Assembly (NCBI GenBank): GCA_016802295.1
Contig: JAESIW010000207.1
Span: 1,927,960 to 1,991,959, forward strand
Source: Brachionus rotundiformis
Taxonomy: Eukaryota; Rotifera; Eurotatoria; Ploima; Brachionidae
DNA length: 64,000 bases
Reading direction: 5' to 3'
How positions within the stretch are numbered: the first letter of the stretch is position 1; each line of letters starts with the position of its first letter. A program made the translations under genes and the position numbers. Positions 48,201 through 61,356 of this stretch are shown in pieces. Under the pieces are notes generated by a model that was not told where the DNA came from, did no database searches, and worked only from the letters and a program-made list of their open reading frames with translations.

Positions 48201-49999
48201 TACAAATCCTCCATTGTCGCTACGCTTTTTAAAATTGTTCTTTTAATTTAAAAAATTTTTCATATCTATAAAGCAATTTTTCACAATAAAAAACGCTTAA
48301 GCTAATTAGCTTATCATTAAAAAATCAATTAAATTTGGTATCGAGACAAAAAAAATGACGACACGTTACCAGACATGTCAACCAATAGAATTCAAGAAAA
48401 GATCTAAAATCCGAAAAAAGTTCAACACTTTATAAGAAAAATATTATCACAAATATTAGATAATAATATTTTTATTTGTCTAAATAAAAAATATAAAAAA
48501 CTAAATAAATAAAGTTTAACCAATTTACTCTAGTCAGGTAAAGACAAACTTTGCTGAACTTTCAACCGGTTTCACTAAAGCAGAACACCTATACTAACAC
48601 AGTGACGACATTATTTTTGTCTTTTAGAAATTTGTTCTAATACCTCCGCCAAAAATACATGTTCTAAAAGTTAATAGGATCGATTGACAATGATGTAGAT
48701 ACATTTAAAAAAATTAATGTCACTCACTTGTCACACAGGACACAGTTATAAATACCAGTTTTATTTATTAGGGCCCAATAATGATCCTCAACCTAAAAGA
48801 AAACCTAAGCTTAACATATTCAAATTGATTTAAAATGAAAAAAAAATAAGAGAACGAGAGAGATATATGGACTTGATAAGATAAAAAGAAAGAGGCAGCT
48901 TAAAGTGTATTTCTAAAAACTAGAGATTAGCATTTATAAATGTGTTTATTTAATGGCCGAGATTAGATTTATCCAAATATAGTGGCAAGTATTCATCTTA
49001 TTACATAATTAAGAACAAGATTTTTATGTTGACAAAAATAAGACTTTTGTTGTTGTTGTTATTGTGGATTTTATTTGGTGCCGAATACCTATAATGTAAT
49101 TTTCGGTGGTCTGATTGCCTAGGTCCTTTCGCAACCAGATAGCTCATTTAGCGAGATCATATCTCGCCAGAGCGTCTTCTAAAGGCTTCCCTTCTATCTT
49201 GCCATTTCATCCCTGACTCTACTTAACCTATTTAGAACTAAATTGCCATCCATCTGCTAGCCATCACCGACTACTTCAAGCGAAACTTTTCATGGCCATA
49301 TAAAAATTTTCCAAGACTTCTATTCTAACAATTAATTAATATCTAGGTGCTGTTCTCTTACGCAATCTGATTGAGCTCGTATTGAGCAAAATTTGGCCCT
49401 TAGTTATCTAATAACTGAGCTGCTGTGAGCTTTTATCTATTTTATTTAGCACATTTAACTTATCTCTCATTTATGTGGTCAAATCGGCTGGCAAACTAAG
49501 TTAAACTAATCTAAAAACAAACTAAACTTTATTAAAAATAAAAATCCCATATATGTACCATTTTTTTTCTATTTTTAAATATTTGACTTTTAAGTTTCTT
49601 AGATATATTTGAAAAAAAAGTGTTTATTACAAAATCTTGTCAAAAAAATATTAAGTATTAGGTAATAAAGCTAACAAAAAAATTTATTTTATTCATTCGA
49701 AATGAAAATTATAACAGAAAAATATATTGGGAGAATATATATGAAATTTAAGTAGATTGTTGGAATGTGGGTTGATAAAATACTCAATTATTATGTTATT
49801 AATGATGTTTTGGTATTTGTATTTGTTCATGAAAGAAAAAATAAATGGCACTTATTGGAAAAAAGCTATAACTAGAAAAAATAACTAATTGTATTCTTAA
49901 AATATAAATTTTCTTATAATCCGGACTAATTAGAAATATTATTTTAAAATCTTTACATTTAATTAAAACAATTTAAAAAATTTTGTTTGGTAAAAAATT

Positions 50000-50087
50000 T
50001 GCCCCAGGAGAGGCTCGAACTCTCGACCTTCGCATCGCTACACTGTATTTATAAGTACGACGCTCTAACCGACTGAGCTACTGGGGC
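50000..50087 (-). tRNA. tRNA-Ile (anticodon TAT), 14-nt intron, copy 2
   Basis: Same 88-nt sequence as copy 1 except that the acceptor 5' strand is GCCCCAG, giving seven perfect pairs with CTGGGGC. Intron, anticodon and T6 terminator are identical. This is the copy with the canonical acceptor stem. Confidence 0.95.
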
Positions 50088-52280
50088 TTCGGATCTACAG
50101 CCAACTAAACGACACCATTAAACATTTCTGCTGTCTGCCTGGCAACACTTTTTTTACCAAATATCTAATTTCATTACCAGATGCAGTCTCAAGATTGCTA
50201 CTTAACTCAAAGCGTTATGTTTTTTATCTACTTGGTTGTAAGTAATCCAAGAAGAATAAATATTGGTGAAAATATTCTTGTTTCCTTTTAAGCTTTTTTT
50301 TTTTATTTAACTTTAATATTCTTTGAAAATGACTAAATGGGAATAAAAAAAAATTATATAGCTAATCTACAATTCATGTTGTTTACCAAGCCTAAGTAAT
50401 ACTCAGATTAATAATTTAATTAATCTGTTTAATACAAATGATAAAATTTGCCTAAAACTCTAACTTAAATTCTTGAATTAATTTTTTTTCTCTTGGGAAA
50501 AAAATGGAATTTTTTTAATTAATTATTTTGGATATCAGTACCCAAGTGCGTCGCGCTTAAAATAAACAAATCTAAATAGATACCAAGGTCGAGAGTTCTG
50601 GCCTCTCCTGGGGCACTTATTTTCATCTAGAATTGTGATTGTTGGTTCAAATTTCCCAATAAATCATTATATAATAAAAATTATTTACTATGCACTCCAA
50701 ATTAAATAATATTCAGTGTTAAAGCAATTTAAATAATAAAAATAAATGATTAAATATATTCGTTGGTAGCCCGAAAGGACTTAATTAAGTCAAAAGAATT
50801 ATTCATAAGTAATTAAATTTTTATTTGAAAAAGACTTAAACCATATTTGAATAAAAATTACTCAAAATAATAGATATGATTAAAAATTTATTAAAAGAAA
50901 AAAATAAAAAATTTTTTTTTTTATTTTGATTAAAGCCAGAGTCTTAAAAATATTAATTTTTAAATTTGTTATTTTATTCTAAATAGACTATATAATTGCG
51001 TTTTTTTTATTTTTTTTTGCCAAAACATTTCTTAAAAATAATAAAATATGCCTGTTTTTTTTGTTGTTGGTTAAACCATTTAAAATAAAACCAATTTTTT
51101 TTCAAGTTAAAATAATTATCTAAAATTATTTTACTGTTCTAGCCTATTTTTCTCAAATAAACTTTATTTAAAATCACAGTAGCAATTATTCTCAAATTTT
51201 GGTTAAGTAATTATAAAAACATTTATAAAGTTTGTTGAAAAAAACAAATGCTTACGGCACTATTGCCTAAACTTATTCAAATATTACTTTACTCAATTTA
51301 CAAATTAAATAATTGAACTTAATAAGACCTGATTTGGCCACAAATTGCACTTTTTGTTTACTTAAAAGTATCGTGAAGAAAACTTTACTCAACAAATCCA
51401 ATTTTATGCATAATTTGGCTAAATTTATCTAAACAAATTAATACAAAAAAATATTAACTTTATATATAATCTTTATACTTATAAGATTAAAAATAAAATG
51501 AATATTTAAGTTGAATTTTTATGTGGCCGAGTATTTAAAATGAATTAATTATCAAATATTGAAAAATATTTTTAAAATTTATCACAGCCATTTTAATTAA
51601 AAAATTAGTGCATCAAAGTATGCTGGTCGTTAAGGTATGTTTTATACCCAAAACTCGGCTAATTAATTTTATTTAGATAAATAAATAGTTCACTGTTTAA
51701 TTTGAATGGTTATTTTTTTAATCCTGATATTAAAAAATGTGAAAGTATTTGGTATTTATTTGATATTATTAAAGATTGAAATCATAGTCATTTGAATAAA
51801 CTTAACTCGATTGAGATTAAATTTCACTTATGATTTTTGATTATTAATTTTCCTACATAAAAAAAAAAAAAAAAACTAAATGGCTTAAATTTATGTTTTT
51901 TTTTCATTATTTTCTTTTGAAAGATTGAGTTTGTCTTTTGTCCCAAAATTAATAAAAAAAAATAAAATCTATTGAAAATAGTGCAAATTTTAATTCAAAT
52001 TTTACAATTAATTAAAACTATTTGTTTTTTTTTAAGTATTATTTTTTTATTCAAATAATAAATTAAAATAATAATTTTAATTATTTCTAGATCTAAAATT
52101 TTATTTTAACTTAACTAAATTTTAAAAAATAGTCTAATAGTGATAGAAAAAGATGAGACAAATATTATGATATCAAAAAAAACAATTTTGACATTAAACG
52201 TAAAACTCGGATTTTAAAATTAATTAAAAAAAAATAAACCAAAATCATTACATAAAAAATAAATCATTTAGGCTAACATT
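50088..52280. other. AT-rich spacer downstream of laminin gamma
   Basis: No genes seen. Contains a tRNA-Ile 3' fragment (50585-50615) and long A/T runs, such as the A17 tract near 51860. Confidence 0.5.
50585..50615 (+). pseudogene. 3' fragment of tRNA-Ile(TAT)
   Basis: AAGGTCGAGAGTTC..GCCTCTCCTGGGGCA matches the variable loop, T-arm and 3' acceptor strand of the nearby tRNA-Ile genes with about two substitutions in the T-loop. The 5' half is absent. The downstream T6 flank shared by the intact copies is also absent. Confidence 0.8.
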
Positions 52281-55200
52281 TTAAGAACACATTGATTTAA
52301 GAATGCGCTCTAGATCCATAATACTCTGTTCAAGAGGCCCTATTTCACGCCTATATGTCTCTATTCTATCAATGTTTATTTTATTTCTGACTTCCAGGTC
52401 CGCAATTCTATCGTCCAAATTGGCCAATGCATCAATTTCTTTGACCACTTCTTCGAATTGAGTGTTAAGGTTGTTCACGGCTTCCAGTGACAAGTTCTCT
52501 AAAGCTAAAAAAATGATAACTAGATGATTTTATTTATTGCATTATGGTCTTACACAAGTCGGCACTTTGGAAAGAGTCCAAAAGATGCTCGGAATTGGTG
52601 ATTCTGTTGAGTAAATTTTGTGATCTGTCAACAATGTCCTCTGCTTTGAGCTGAACTTTGGCCAATTTATTATCCAATTGATTGTATTTAGAGCTTGCTT
52701 GTGCAATAGCTTCATAGTTATCTTCGTTTCCTGCAGCTAGATCATTGGTAAACTGAGACAGCTTTTGCGCTTTGGCATTTAAATCACTAGTTTTGTTTAG
52801 AGCCAAAAGATTGTTGCTAGAACTTTGAACAGTGTTATTGGTAAGCTTGAGAAGATTTTGGGTGTCCAAAAGATCTGAATTTAATGTATCTAAATTTGAT
52901 TGTAGCTTATCATCTAGTTGGACCGCATCGGCGATGTTCGACTCTGTCTCTGTGCTCAAGATTTGGGCTTTTGCTGCGCGTTCTTTGTTCGTGGTCAGTA
53001 TATTGTCAAAATTATCCAATATTCCGAGGATTCTTTTGGCATCATTGAACACCTCAGTAGTCGAATTTAGTGCAGCATCCACTTTGGTCTTGGCCTTTTC
53101 ACTTCGATCAAGCAAGTGCTCTATGTCGGCATCTTTTATCTGGGATGATTTTAACCTTTGATTAGCTTTTTCTATGTTAGACTGAGCTGATTGGAAAAAT
53201 TGAACCAATTTGGCATTTAGCTTGCTTGATTCTGATTTCAATTTGGATACCTAAAATTTTTCCAAAGTTTAGAGATAAAATTTTTAACAGGCAAATATTG
53301 AAGCCCGAGTAGCTCAGTCGGTTAGAGCGTCGTACTTATAAATACAGTGTAGCGATGCGAAGGTCGAGAGTTCGAGCCTCTCCTGGGGCAAATTTTTTAC
53401 CAAACAAAATTTTTTAATTAATTTAATTAATCAAAGAAAATTTTTTTTTTTCTTAAATTAAAAATAAATTCTATTAAGTGTCGAGAAAATTAATTCATTA
53501 TAAATTTTTAATAAAATTTGTTAAGTTAGTTTAAAAATATAGTGGGCTTAAAATATTTAAAATCTTGATAATTTAAATGCTTATAAATTATCTTTTAATT
53601 ATAAACTGATATAAAAAAAATAAAACAAAGCTAAATTAATAATTAATAATTTAAGTACAATTGATAATAATAAATACTTTTTTCAAGACACCAACATTAT
53701 ATTAAAGGACTTATTTTTACTAGAATAAAATGCCACATATTGTCTTAAAAAGATGGTAAATGCAGTGGCTTAAAATTAGGAAAATTACCTCTTCTCTAAA
53801 TTTAGTGTAGTCTTCTTCGGTCAGAACATTTTTTTCATATTCGGACTTATCTAATTGAAAATTATTCAAATTATCACTAAGCTCATTTAATTTTTCAATA
53901 TCTTGGTTCAATTTGTTGCCAATATTTTGGGCTTCGGATACCAAAAGCTGCGAAGTCTCAGCCAAAAAGTTGAAATCAGTATCCGGTTCAGTTTTAATGC
54001 TATCAAATTTTTCCAACAACTCTTGGATATCTAAGATAGCTTTGGCTGAACCATTGAGAAAGCTCTGCGTGGTTGTTTTCAAATCTGTGGCCAATTTTTC
54101 TTGCTCGGCCGAAGCGACTCGGCTCGATCTGGCCAACTCGGCCAATTTAGCATTGTACTCTGTTCGATTGGCCAGTATGTCTTTCCTTCTTCCAATTACA
54201 TCATCTGCTTCAAGCTGTTGTAGCGAAATCGACCTCAAAGTCAATTGTAGCTCAATACTATCTTGTAATTTTTTTATCTTATCCTTTAAATTTTCCCAGG
54301 CAGCAGTATTTTTTTCAAAAAGATCATAGGGTCTAAGCAAATTTTTGAATTGATCATTCAAGTCATTAATAGTGGTCAAAAAATTGTCCACTGCTTGGTC
54401 ATATGAAGATCCCAAATTGGATTTTTCATAATAATTAAAATGAAAATCGCTTAATTTATTTTTTAAAATATCCAATTTTTCCTGTAGTTCTTTATTTTTT
54501 TTCTCTGATTCATCTGAAGCTGAATCTGGTATAATTTGAGTGAGTGATTTTTCCAATACTTGGATATTATGTTTCAAATCAGTGACAGCTTTTTGTACCA
54601 AGTTGTAGCAGTCATCGCAAGGCTGGCATCCGATGCTAAAATTGAAAAAATTTTCCTGGCACTGATCGCACTTGATGCCATCAATGCTAGGTTTGCATGT
54701 GCACCTGCCAAGCTGGTCGCACTGCAGGCCCTGTGAGCCAAACGGGTCACAGTTGCATTTCTTGCAACCTTCGCTGGAAAAGCCGTAATGATAGGGCATG
54801 CATTCGTCACACTTAAGGCCTTGGACGCCAGGTCGGCATTCGCACTTTCCAGTACCTTGGTCACAATTTAGGCTCAGTGATCCGAGCGGATTGCATCTAC
54901 ACTCTTGACATCCCTCGCCAGACTCAATATTCCAGAAAGTGTCCTTACATTTGTCGCACTGCCGACCAACCACATTAGGCCTACATTTACACTGACCATT
55001 GTCCAGATCACAATCATTGTGCTCACTGCCCTTCTCGTTGCACTCGCATGCATGGCATTTGAGATCTGTAAGAGCATTTCCCCAATAGGATGGCAAGCAT
55101 TTTTCACATTTATCCCCAGTTGTGTTGTAAACACAGCGCAGACACCTTCCACTGGTGTCGCAATTGCCAACAGCATTTTCGTCAATATTTGAATTACATA

Positions 55201-58200
55201 AGCACTTTTCACAGACCAATTTGTTGCTTGAACGTTCTGTCTCGTAGTATCCATCTTCACATATGCCACACAAATTTCCCTTCGTGCCCTGTGGACAATT
55301 GAGGCATACTACTTCGTTGGTTGACGATTGGTAGTTGTAGAATTCTACACATGGACCATCGTTGGGACATGGACACTTTCTGCAGTCACTGGGAGTGCCT
55401 TGTAGTGCATTGCCATAATAACCATCGCGACATTTTTCACAGTTTTCTCCTGTTGTCTGATGCAAGCATTCGCATCGGCCTGACCATTGATCGCATGAAG
55501 CCGAGTGATTGTTGCATGAGCATGGCACACATTTGACAAACGAGTCGCCAAATTGAATCTCTCGACGGTATCCAGGAGCACAATTTTCACAAAATTGGCC
55601 TGTGTGACCAATTGGACACGAGCACTGTTCAATCCATTTGCTCTTGACAAAGTTGGTGTTTTTGTCTCCCTTAATGGCTGATTGAAGAACAAAGCTTTGC
55701 AAGAATGTGTAGCCACCAGTGCTGGCCTTTACACGAATGGAGGATATGTTTGACAAAAGACGATGAAAATCCCGGTGGCTAAGAGATGGTCTCCAGCCTT
55801 CGGTTTCTTTTAATTTTAGAGTGAATTCATGTTCAACTGTTTCCATTGATTTGGATCCTTGGTCCTGAATGTTCAGCAAAGCTGGATCGTATATTGTCTG
55901 ATAGATTTGAAGATGGTTGTGGGCGTTTTCAATTATAATATCTTTACGAGACAGGCTTGACTTGCCAATCTGGAATTTGAGCTTGATTTTTATTTCCTGG
56001 TTGTAGCTAAGACGCTGATTGCCAAGATATTCAGCTTTTAATTAATTAATTAATCAATTGTTTTTTAATTATTTAGTGAAAATAAATAATATTTAATAAA
56101 AAGAATGGTGATGACTTTTTTCTTTGGAAAAAATTTTTTCTAATTATTAATTTAAAGATTTTGTTTATTCAATTAGAAAATGTATTGTAAAAAAGTTTAT
56201 AAAATTTTCACAATAAGATTATTAATTTTAAAAAATATTTAATTGACTACGATTAAGAGTATTATAGCTTAAAATTTTAAGTGTAGTGCAGTTACCTTAA
56301 GATACCAATCAATAAAATACGATAAATTTTTTAGAAATGATAAATAAAAAAATCTAGTTTTACCAGGTGCATTGAACCATACATCTTTATCTGTAGCGAC
56401 TACAAATACACCTCCATTCAAATCATCAGGTCCAACAAAAACCGAAGTACCATCTAAATCAGTCGCTGTCCAATTGATTAATTTATTTGTCTCATAATTT
56501 GACTCAATTAAAAATGGAGCATAATTGGTTGCTTTAACACAGTCTGATGAATGACCATAACAAAAGCATGGTAGACAGCCAAGTTTTAAGTCTGTATCTT
56601 TACCATAAAAGCCAGGCTTACACCTTGACAAATTTTCAATATTTTTTTTTAAGCTTTAATTAAGTTTATTCATACTTGTCACAATTTTGGCCTTCTACAT
56701 TTTGTTTGCACCTACACTTGCCATCACGTGGATCACAAACAGGTGGTGTATCAAAGCTACCAGCCAGATCGCACATACACAACTTGCATCCACTTTGACT
56801 TAAATCGTAATGATTTGGAGCACATCTGTCACATTTTTCGCCAACAACACCTGGTTTACATGTGCAATGACCATCTGGATCGCACTGCAAGCTTAAAGAG
56901 CCTTCCGGATGGCACTGGCAGTCTATGCATTCGTTATCATGCTGGCGTCGGTAGAAGCCTAGCTTGCAGTTCTCGCAGTGGGGACCATGGGTGTTTTGTC
57001 GACAGTCGTAGCAATGACCACCATGTCCAGTCAATTCGTACAAAGTGGCATTGAAGAAGCATTTATCAGATAGACCATTACAGTCACATGCTATGTTAAA
57101 AATTAATTTTTAAATTAATTAAAAAAATTTTTTTCTAATTAAGTTCAATATCAATAAAATAATTATTTTAATAAAATTATTAAGTGATAAAAAAATTTTG
57201 TTTTCTTATTTTTATTTTAATTAAGTTGAATTTAAAATTTAAAAAAGTGCGCCACTTACCGACACATTCGTTTCCATCAAGCAAAGTTGCCGGAGACCAT
57301 GGTTTGTCATTAAAAAAAGGCAAACACTTTTCACAGTCTACACCATCCGTGTTGTGCTTACAATCGCACTTGTATTTCTCTTCAAAATCCTGATCCTGAT
57401 AAGTATAACACCTATCTGCATGACCATTACATTTACATCTGGTTAAAAAAGAAAACTATGGAAATTTTTTTAATTTTTTTTTTCAAGAAATAAATTTTTT
57501 GATGAAAAATTTTTTTCTTTTTTTAGGTTTTGATAAATTAACTTTACCTGCCACCAACAGATATATCTGATATGGCATAATAGTAGGATCTGAGCACTTT
57601 TGGATCACCGAACAACTCGTCACCAAAAGTATTAAGCCTATTCAAAGTAATCTTAATAGCTGTAGCAGTAACCCATTCTTTCAAGTCGTGGTTATTCTCA
57701 AAGTTGTAGGCATTGGGTCTTCCTTCAAGTGTGCTGAAAGCCACTGAGCCACCGCTCAGCGGAGCTATGTCACTAAACTCATCGGTGCATGCCGCTTCAG
57801 TTTCATTCTCACGCGTAAATATGGCTCGATTGGGCCTCTCATAAGTATGCTCACAGTTCGAGCTGTAGAATTGGTACGGTATCCAGTCCGTAGAATCATT
57901 GGTCTTTTTGTATATAGCAAAGCTCTCAGGTCTTGGCGAGTGAAATTTAATCTGAATGTAGGTGATGTCAAATGATTTTCCCAAATGTAAGGTTAAATTA
58001 ATCGAATTGGGATACTGAACATCATATTCCATGGTATCTGACTGCCACCAAGTTAGATTTTCAGCCACGTTTTTGTCTGTCAAGTACTCGGGTGGATGGG
58101 ATTTGTCCCTGCGACGATTGTCGCATACATCGCATCGCTCGGCCTGTCGGTCCGAGTAGTCGAACCAACTAGTGCCGTGAATATTGGTCTGGACACAAAA

Positions 58201-58377
58201 TTCACTTGGTACTTCACCACACGTGTTTGTCACCTCAACTGGGCGGTTAAATACCGCGTTTATGAATTCCGGAAAGCAGCGAACCGGCTGATTGTTGTGG
58301 TCATAGCAGCTTTCTTGTCCTCTTACTTTAACTATATTTATTAAAAGATATACAAATGTTATACACTTGAATAACAT
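52281..58377 (-). CDS. LAMC1: Laminin subunit gamma
   Basis: Seven exons: 58377-57548, 57438-57260, 57090-56676, 56623-56364, 56034-53789, 53250-52554, 52504-52281; phases all agree, 1616 residues (human gamma-1 is 1609). A signal peptide of about 20 residues precedes the laminin N-terminal domain, with CFPEFINAVFN, SINLTLHLGKSFDIT, LSGGSVAFSTLEGRP and TLNRLNTFGDELFGDPKV. Then come cysteine-rich LE repeats, the L4/IVA domain starting GLPCFC(Y)GHSSDC, more LE repeats including the nidogen-binding-type DIDPNAVGNC region (NIDENAVGNC), then about 600 residues of heptad coiled coil. It ends SMCS, with the Cys that links gamma to beta. It forms alpha-beta-gamma trimers in basement membranes. Symbol by gamma-chain similarity (fly LanB2). 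The tail after the Cys is only one residue. Confidence 0.97.
53303..53390 (+). tRNA. tRNA-Ile (anticodon TAT), 14-nt intron, copy 3, antisense in a laminin intron
   Basis: 88 nt, identical to copy 1 including the GCCCGAG acceptor strand with its 5:68 G-G mismatch. It lies in intron 53251-53788 of laminin gamma on the opposite strand. The 3' flank AATTTTTTACCAAACAAAAT is shared with copy 2. Confidence 0.93.
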
Positions 58378-59874
58378 TTTCTTTTATCTCATTTAAATAT
58401 CTAGAAAAAATTATTTATTTAAAAATTTTAATAAAATAGTTAAGATCATTAAATGACCATTAAAGATCCGGGTTAAGCACTCAGACTCTAAAATCACTCA
58501 AGCGAACACTAATTATAGCTTTTTAAACTAGTCTCAAATGATAAATGAGAAAAAAATTTATATATTTTTTTTAACCAATATCTAAAATATTCAAGAGAAT
58601 AGAGTTTATTAGTAAAAAATATGTTTAAAAAAATTAATTTGAAATTTATATAATCTTATCTTTGATAAAGGTGTTAAATGGAATTTTTCGCTCGGATAGA
58701 AAAAGTTGTAAAAATAAGCATTTTTGCTAACATTAAATTAAATTAGAAATATACGCTAATTGGATAGCTTGTATTTAATTTCAAATATAATAGTAAAGCT
58801 TTGGAAAAAAATATTTCAGGGTTCATTGACTTAAGCTATATGAGAACATATAAATTTAAATTACAGTCGATAAATAGTAATATTTTAATTTTAACTATTT
58901 TGTTTAGGTTTCTCAAATAGATAAGATACGATTGATAAGATAAAGTGGTGTTGTATTTTTTTATAGTGTATTTTGACTGGCCATATCGTAAAATTTAAAC
59001 ACATGGATAGGGTTTTTGGTTGAGCTTGATTTCGAATGATTTATGCCAAAGATCTGTTTACGATACTTTGATCAATTGAGCATACTAAGATAAATGCGCA
59101 ATATGATCATTTCTCAAGCAAATAAATCTAAATTTAGGTCGCCTTTATCTTAAAAAAAGTGTTCACTACAGTCCGAGATTTTGCTTATTTTAATATTTTT
59201 TTTTCTTTTTTTAATAAACCAATAAAAAATAATTATTTTAATAAAATTATTTAATGATAAATAAATTGTAACTGATTAATTTGATTTTATTTGAGTATAG
59301 ATAATTTATTGAAAAGACAAAATAAATAATATTTAATGGATTAGTCATGGTCAAAAAATTAACCAAGTACTGCTTGAATGCTCAATTTAATAGATAAAAA
59401 TTTAAATTGATACCCTCTAGTTATTCACCTTCAAAAATACAATTTTATTTTTAGACAAAATCTTATTCATTTATTTTTAAAATAGTCTAAATTTTGATTT
59501 AAGCTAAAAATTAAAAATAAATTTCTTATCTTTAAATTTAATTTATATATGTAATCAAGAAAAAAATGTCTGTCGGCTTGTTTAATTTGTGAAATGACAA
59601 CGGGTGGTCAAAAATTTTTAAAAAATTAACTAAATTAAAATTTAATTTCGAAAATTAAAACTCTAAAAATAGATCTGTTAGAACTTTGGTCTAACAAAAT
59701 TCAATCTATTTTTCATTACCAAAAATTAACCAAATACTGCTTTTTGAATTCTCAAATAAATAGATAAAGAATAATTATCTATCAAAATGCTGCAAATAAC
59801 ATCTAAATAAAAAATACTAAATACAAATTTAAATAATCATTTATTACGAACTAATTGAACAAAAAAATTTTTAT
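58378..59874. other. AT-rich spacer between laminin gamma and SPATA17
   Basis: About 1.5 kb, no coding frames. The part next to 58377 should hold the laminin promoter, since that gene starts at its right end. Confidence 0.5.
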
Positions 59875-61356
59875 TTAAGACAAGTAATAATGGGAATCTA
59901 TGTATGTTTTGTTGAGCTTGTTAAATTCTGGAACTGGTGGTACCAATGATTTGAAACGCTAATGGAGCAAAATTTAGCAATTTAAATTTGAAAATTTTCA
60001 AGCAAAATTTTACATTTCCTTTCCATTCATGCGGCTTGGCTTCTTCTCTAAAATGTTTGGTACCATAGTCCAAAGAGCCATATTTAGATTTTGTCAACAT
60101 CAACGGTTTATACGGAGTTTTGTAGACTGTTTTATCAATAGGGTAAAATCTGGAAAAAAAAATTAATTGACAATTATTTTCATCAATTTAGGCCTGTTTA
60201 CATTTCATCATGAAGCCTTTCTGTCCATTCCTTGCCTTTCAAGTTTTTTCTCTCTTTTTCCAAGCTTTCAAAATCAGTCTCAACCCTCAAACTGGGACTA
60301 AATGGCCTATAGCGTTGTTTCCTCACCTCCAATGGATCTCTAAAAGGACCCTTAATGACAAATATAGAACTTTGTTCGAATTTAAATTATTTAAATTACT
60401 TGCTGTTTACTCGGCAATGGTGGCAAATAGTCTGGCAAAGCTACTGAATCAAATTTGTTTGCATTGAGTGATTGAACATAGAGGTCGTGTTTTTCCGAGG
60501 GTTCCAATTGCACTGTCTTCAGAATGTATTCCATTTCAGATGGTACCCTAATAATTTATTTTTCATTTTTATATTTGAAAATTTTTAAAATTTATCCTAC
60601 GGTTTATATGGTGAATTGTATATACCAGGTATTTGTTTGGTACTGATAAGATAGTGATTTTTTTTAGCCTCTCTTTCGAGCTTTTTGTATTTTTCGATAT
60701 TTTTTCGCTCCTCTTCCTGCTTGTCCATGTAATCTTTGTACTCTCTGAGCTCATTACTTTATAATAAAAGATAAAAAAATATATCATTTTAAATTCTTAA
60801 ATATTACCGAACTATCTCGTTCTTTTGTTCGATGGCCTGCAAATAGGCCTTTCGCTTATAGTAATTAAACACATATTTCCTGCTGTAGTAGCCTCGCCAT
60901 ATTTTCTGGATCAAAATAGCCTTTTCGTGGTAAAATTCAAGCCTCATTAGTTTTACTCTTTCCTTAAATGTTCAAAAGTTAATTACTATGATTTAATTAA
61001 TCCAAATGTTCTAAAACCTCGAGCTGTTGGCGATATTGTCTACGGCCTATGTAGCCTCTCCATACTCTTTGAATGACATTGGCATTCTTATTCAAATGCC
61101 TTAACAAAAAAAGCCTTATTAAAATAATTACTCAAAATTAATATTTTACTTTATATAAGTGGTAACTTTGAGTGCGCGGTACCATGATTGTATTTTGGTA
61201 GCTGCCTCGTTCTCTATGCGCCTAAATTGATCTGCTTTTCTAAATTAAACTTATCAAATAAAATCCTAATTCAATTATCTGTCCTTACCGACTGTTATCG
61301 TATATTTCGTCGATAATGCTCGGTACTTGATTGATTAATTCGATAATCTTTGCCAT
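59875..61356 (-). CDS. SPATA17: SPATA17, IQ-motif ciliary/sperm protein
   Basis: Nine small exons: 61356-61289, 61239-61150, 61099-61018, 60962-60808, 60756-60601, 60547-60400, 60350-60202, 60149-60014, 59958-59875; phases agree, 355 residues (human 361). Three IQ calmodulin-binding motifs are visible (ATKIQSWYRALKV, NVIQRVWRGYIGRRQY, ILIQKIWRGYYSRKYVFNYY). The SPATA17 signatures HYLISTKQIPGIYNSP, GPFRDPLEVRKQRYRPFSPSLRV and a KSKYGSLDYGTKHFR tail follow. SPATA17 is an axonemal, flagellar protein. Exon 6 is taken to CAA (60400), not the earlier GTAAAC, because LPSKQQ|GPFRD matches the family. Exon 3 uses a slightly unusual donor (GTTTTA). Confidence 0.94.

Larger units (their letters stand above)
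46671..49999. other. spacer with simple repeats and a mildly GC-richer stretch
   Basis: (CA)n at 47817-47835 and (CT)n at 48182-48200. Short hairpins near 47080 (CTACTCTA/TAGAGTAG). A less AT-rich block at 49080-49480 has stops in every frame. No gene recognised. Confidence 0.45.

Noticed and set aside
54574..55716. Cysteine- and alanine-containing ORFs of 70-131 codons around 55 kb
   Set aside because: Shadow frames of the laminin LE repeats, whose regular cysteine codons keep other frames open.
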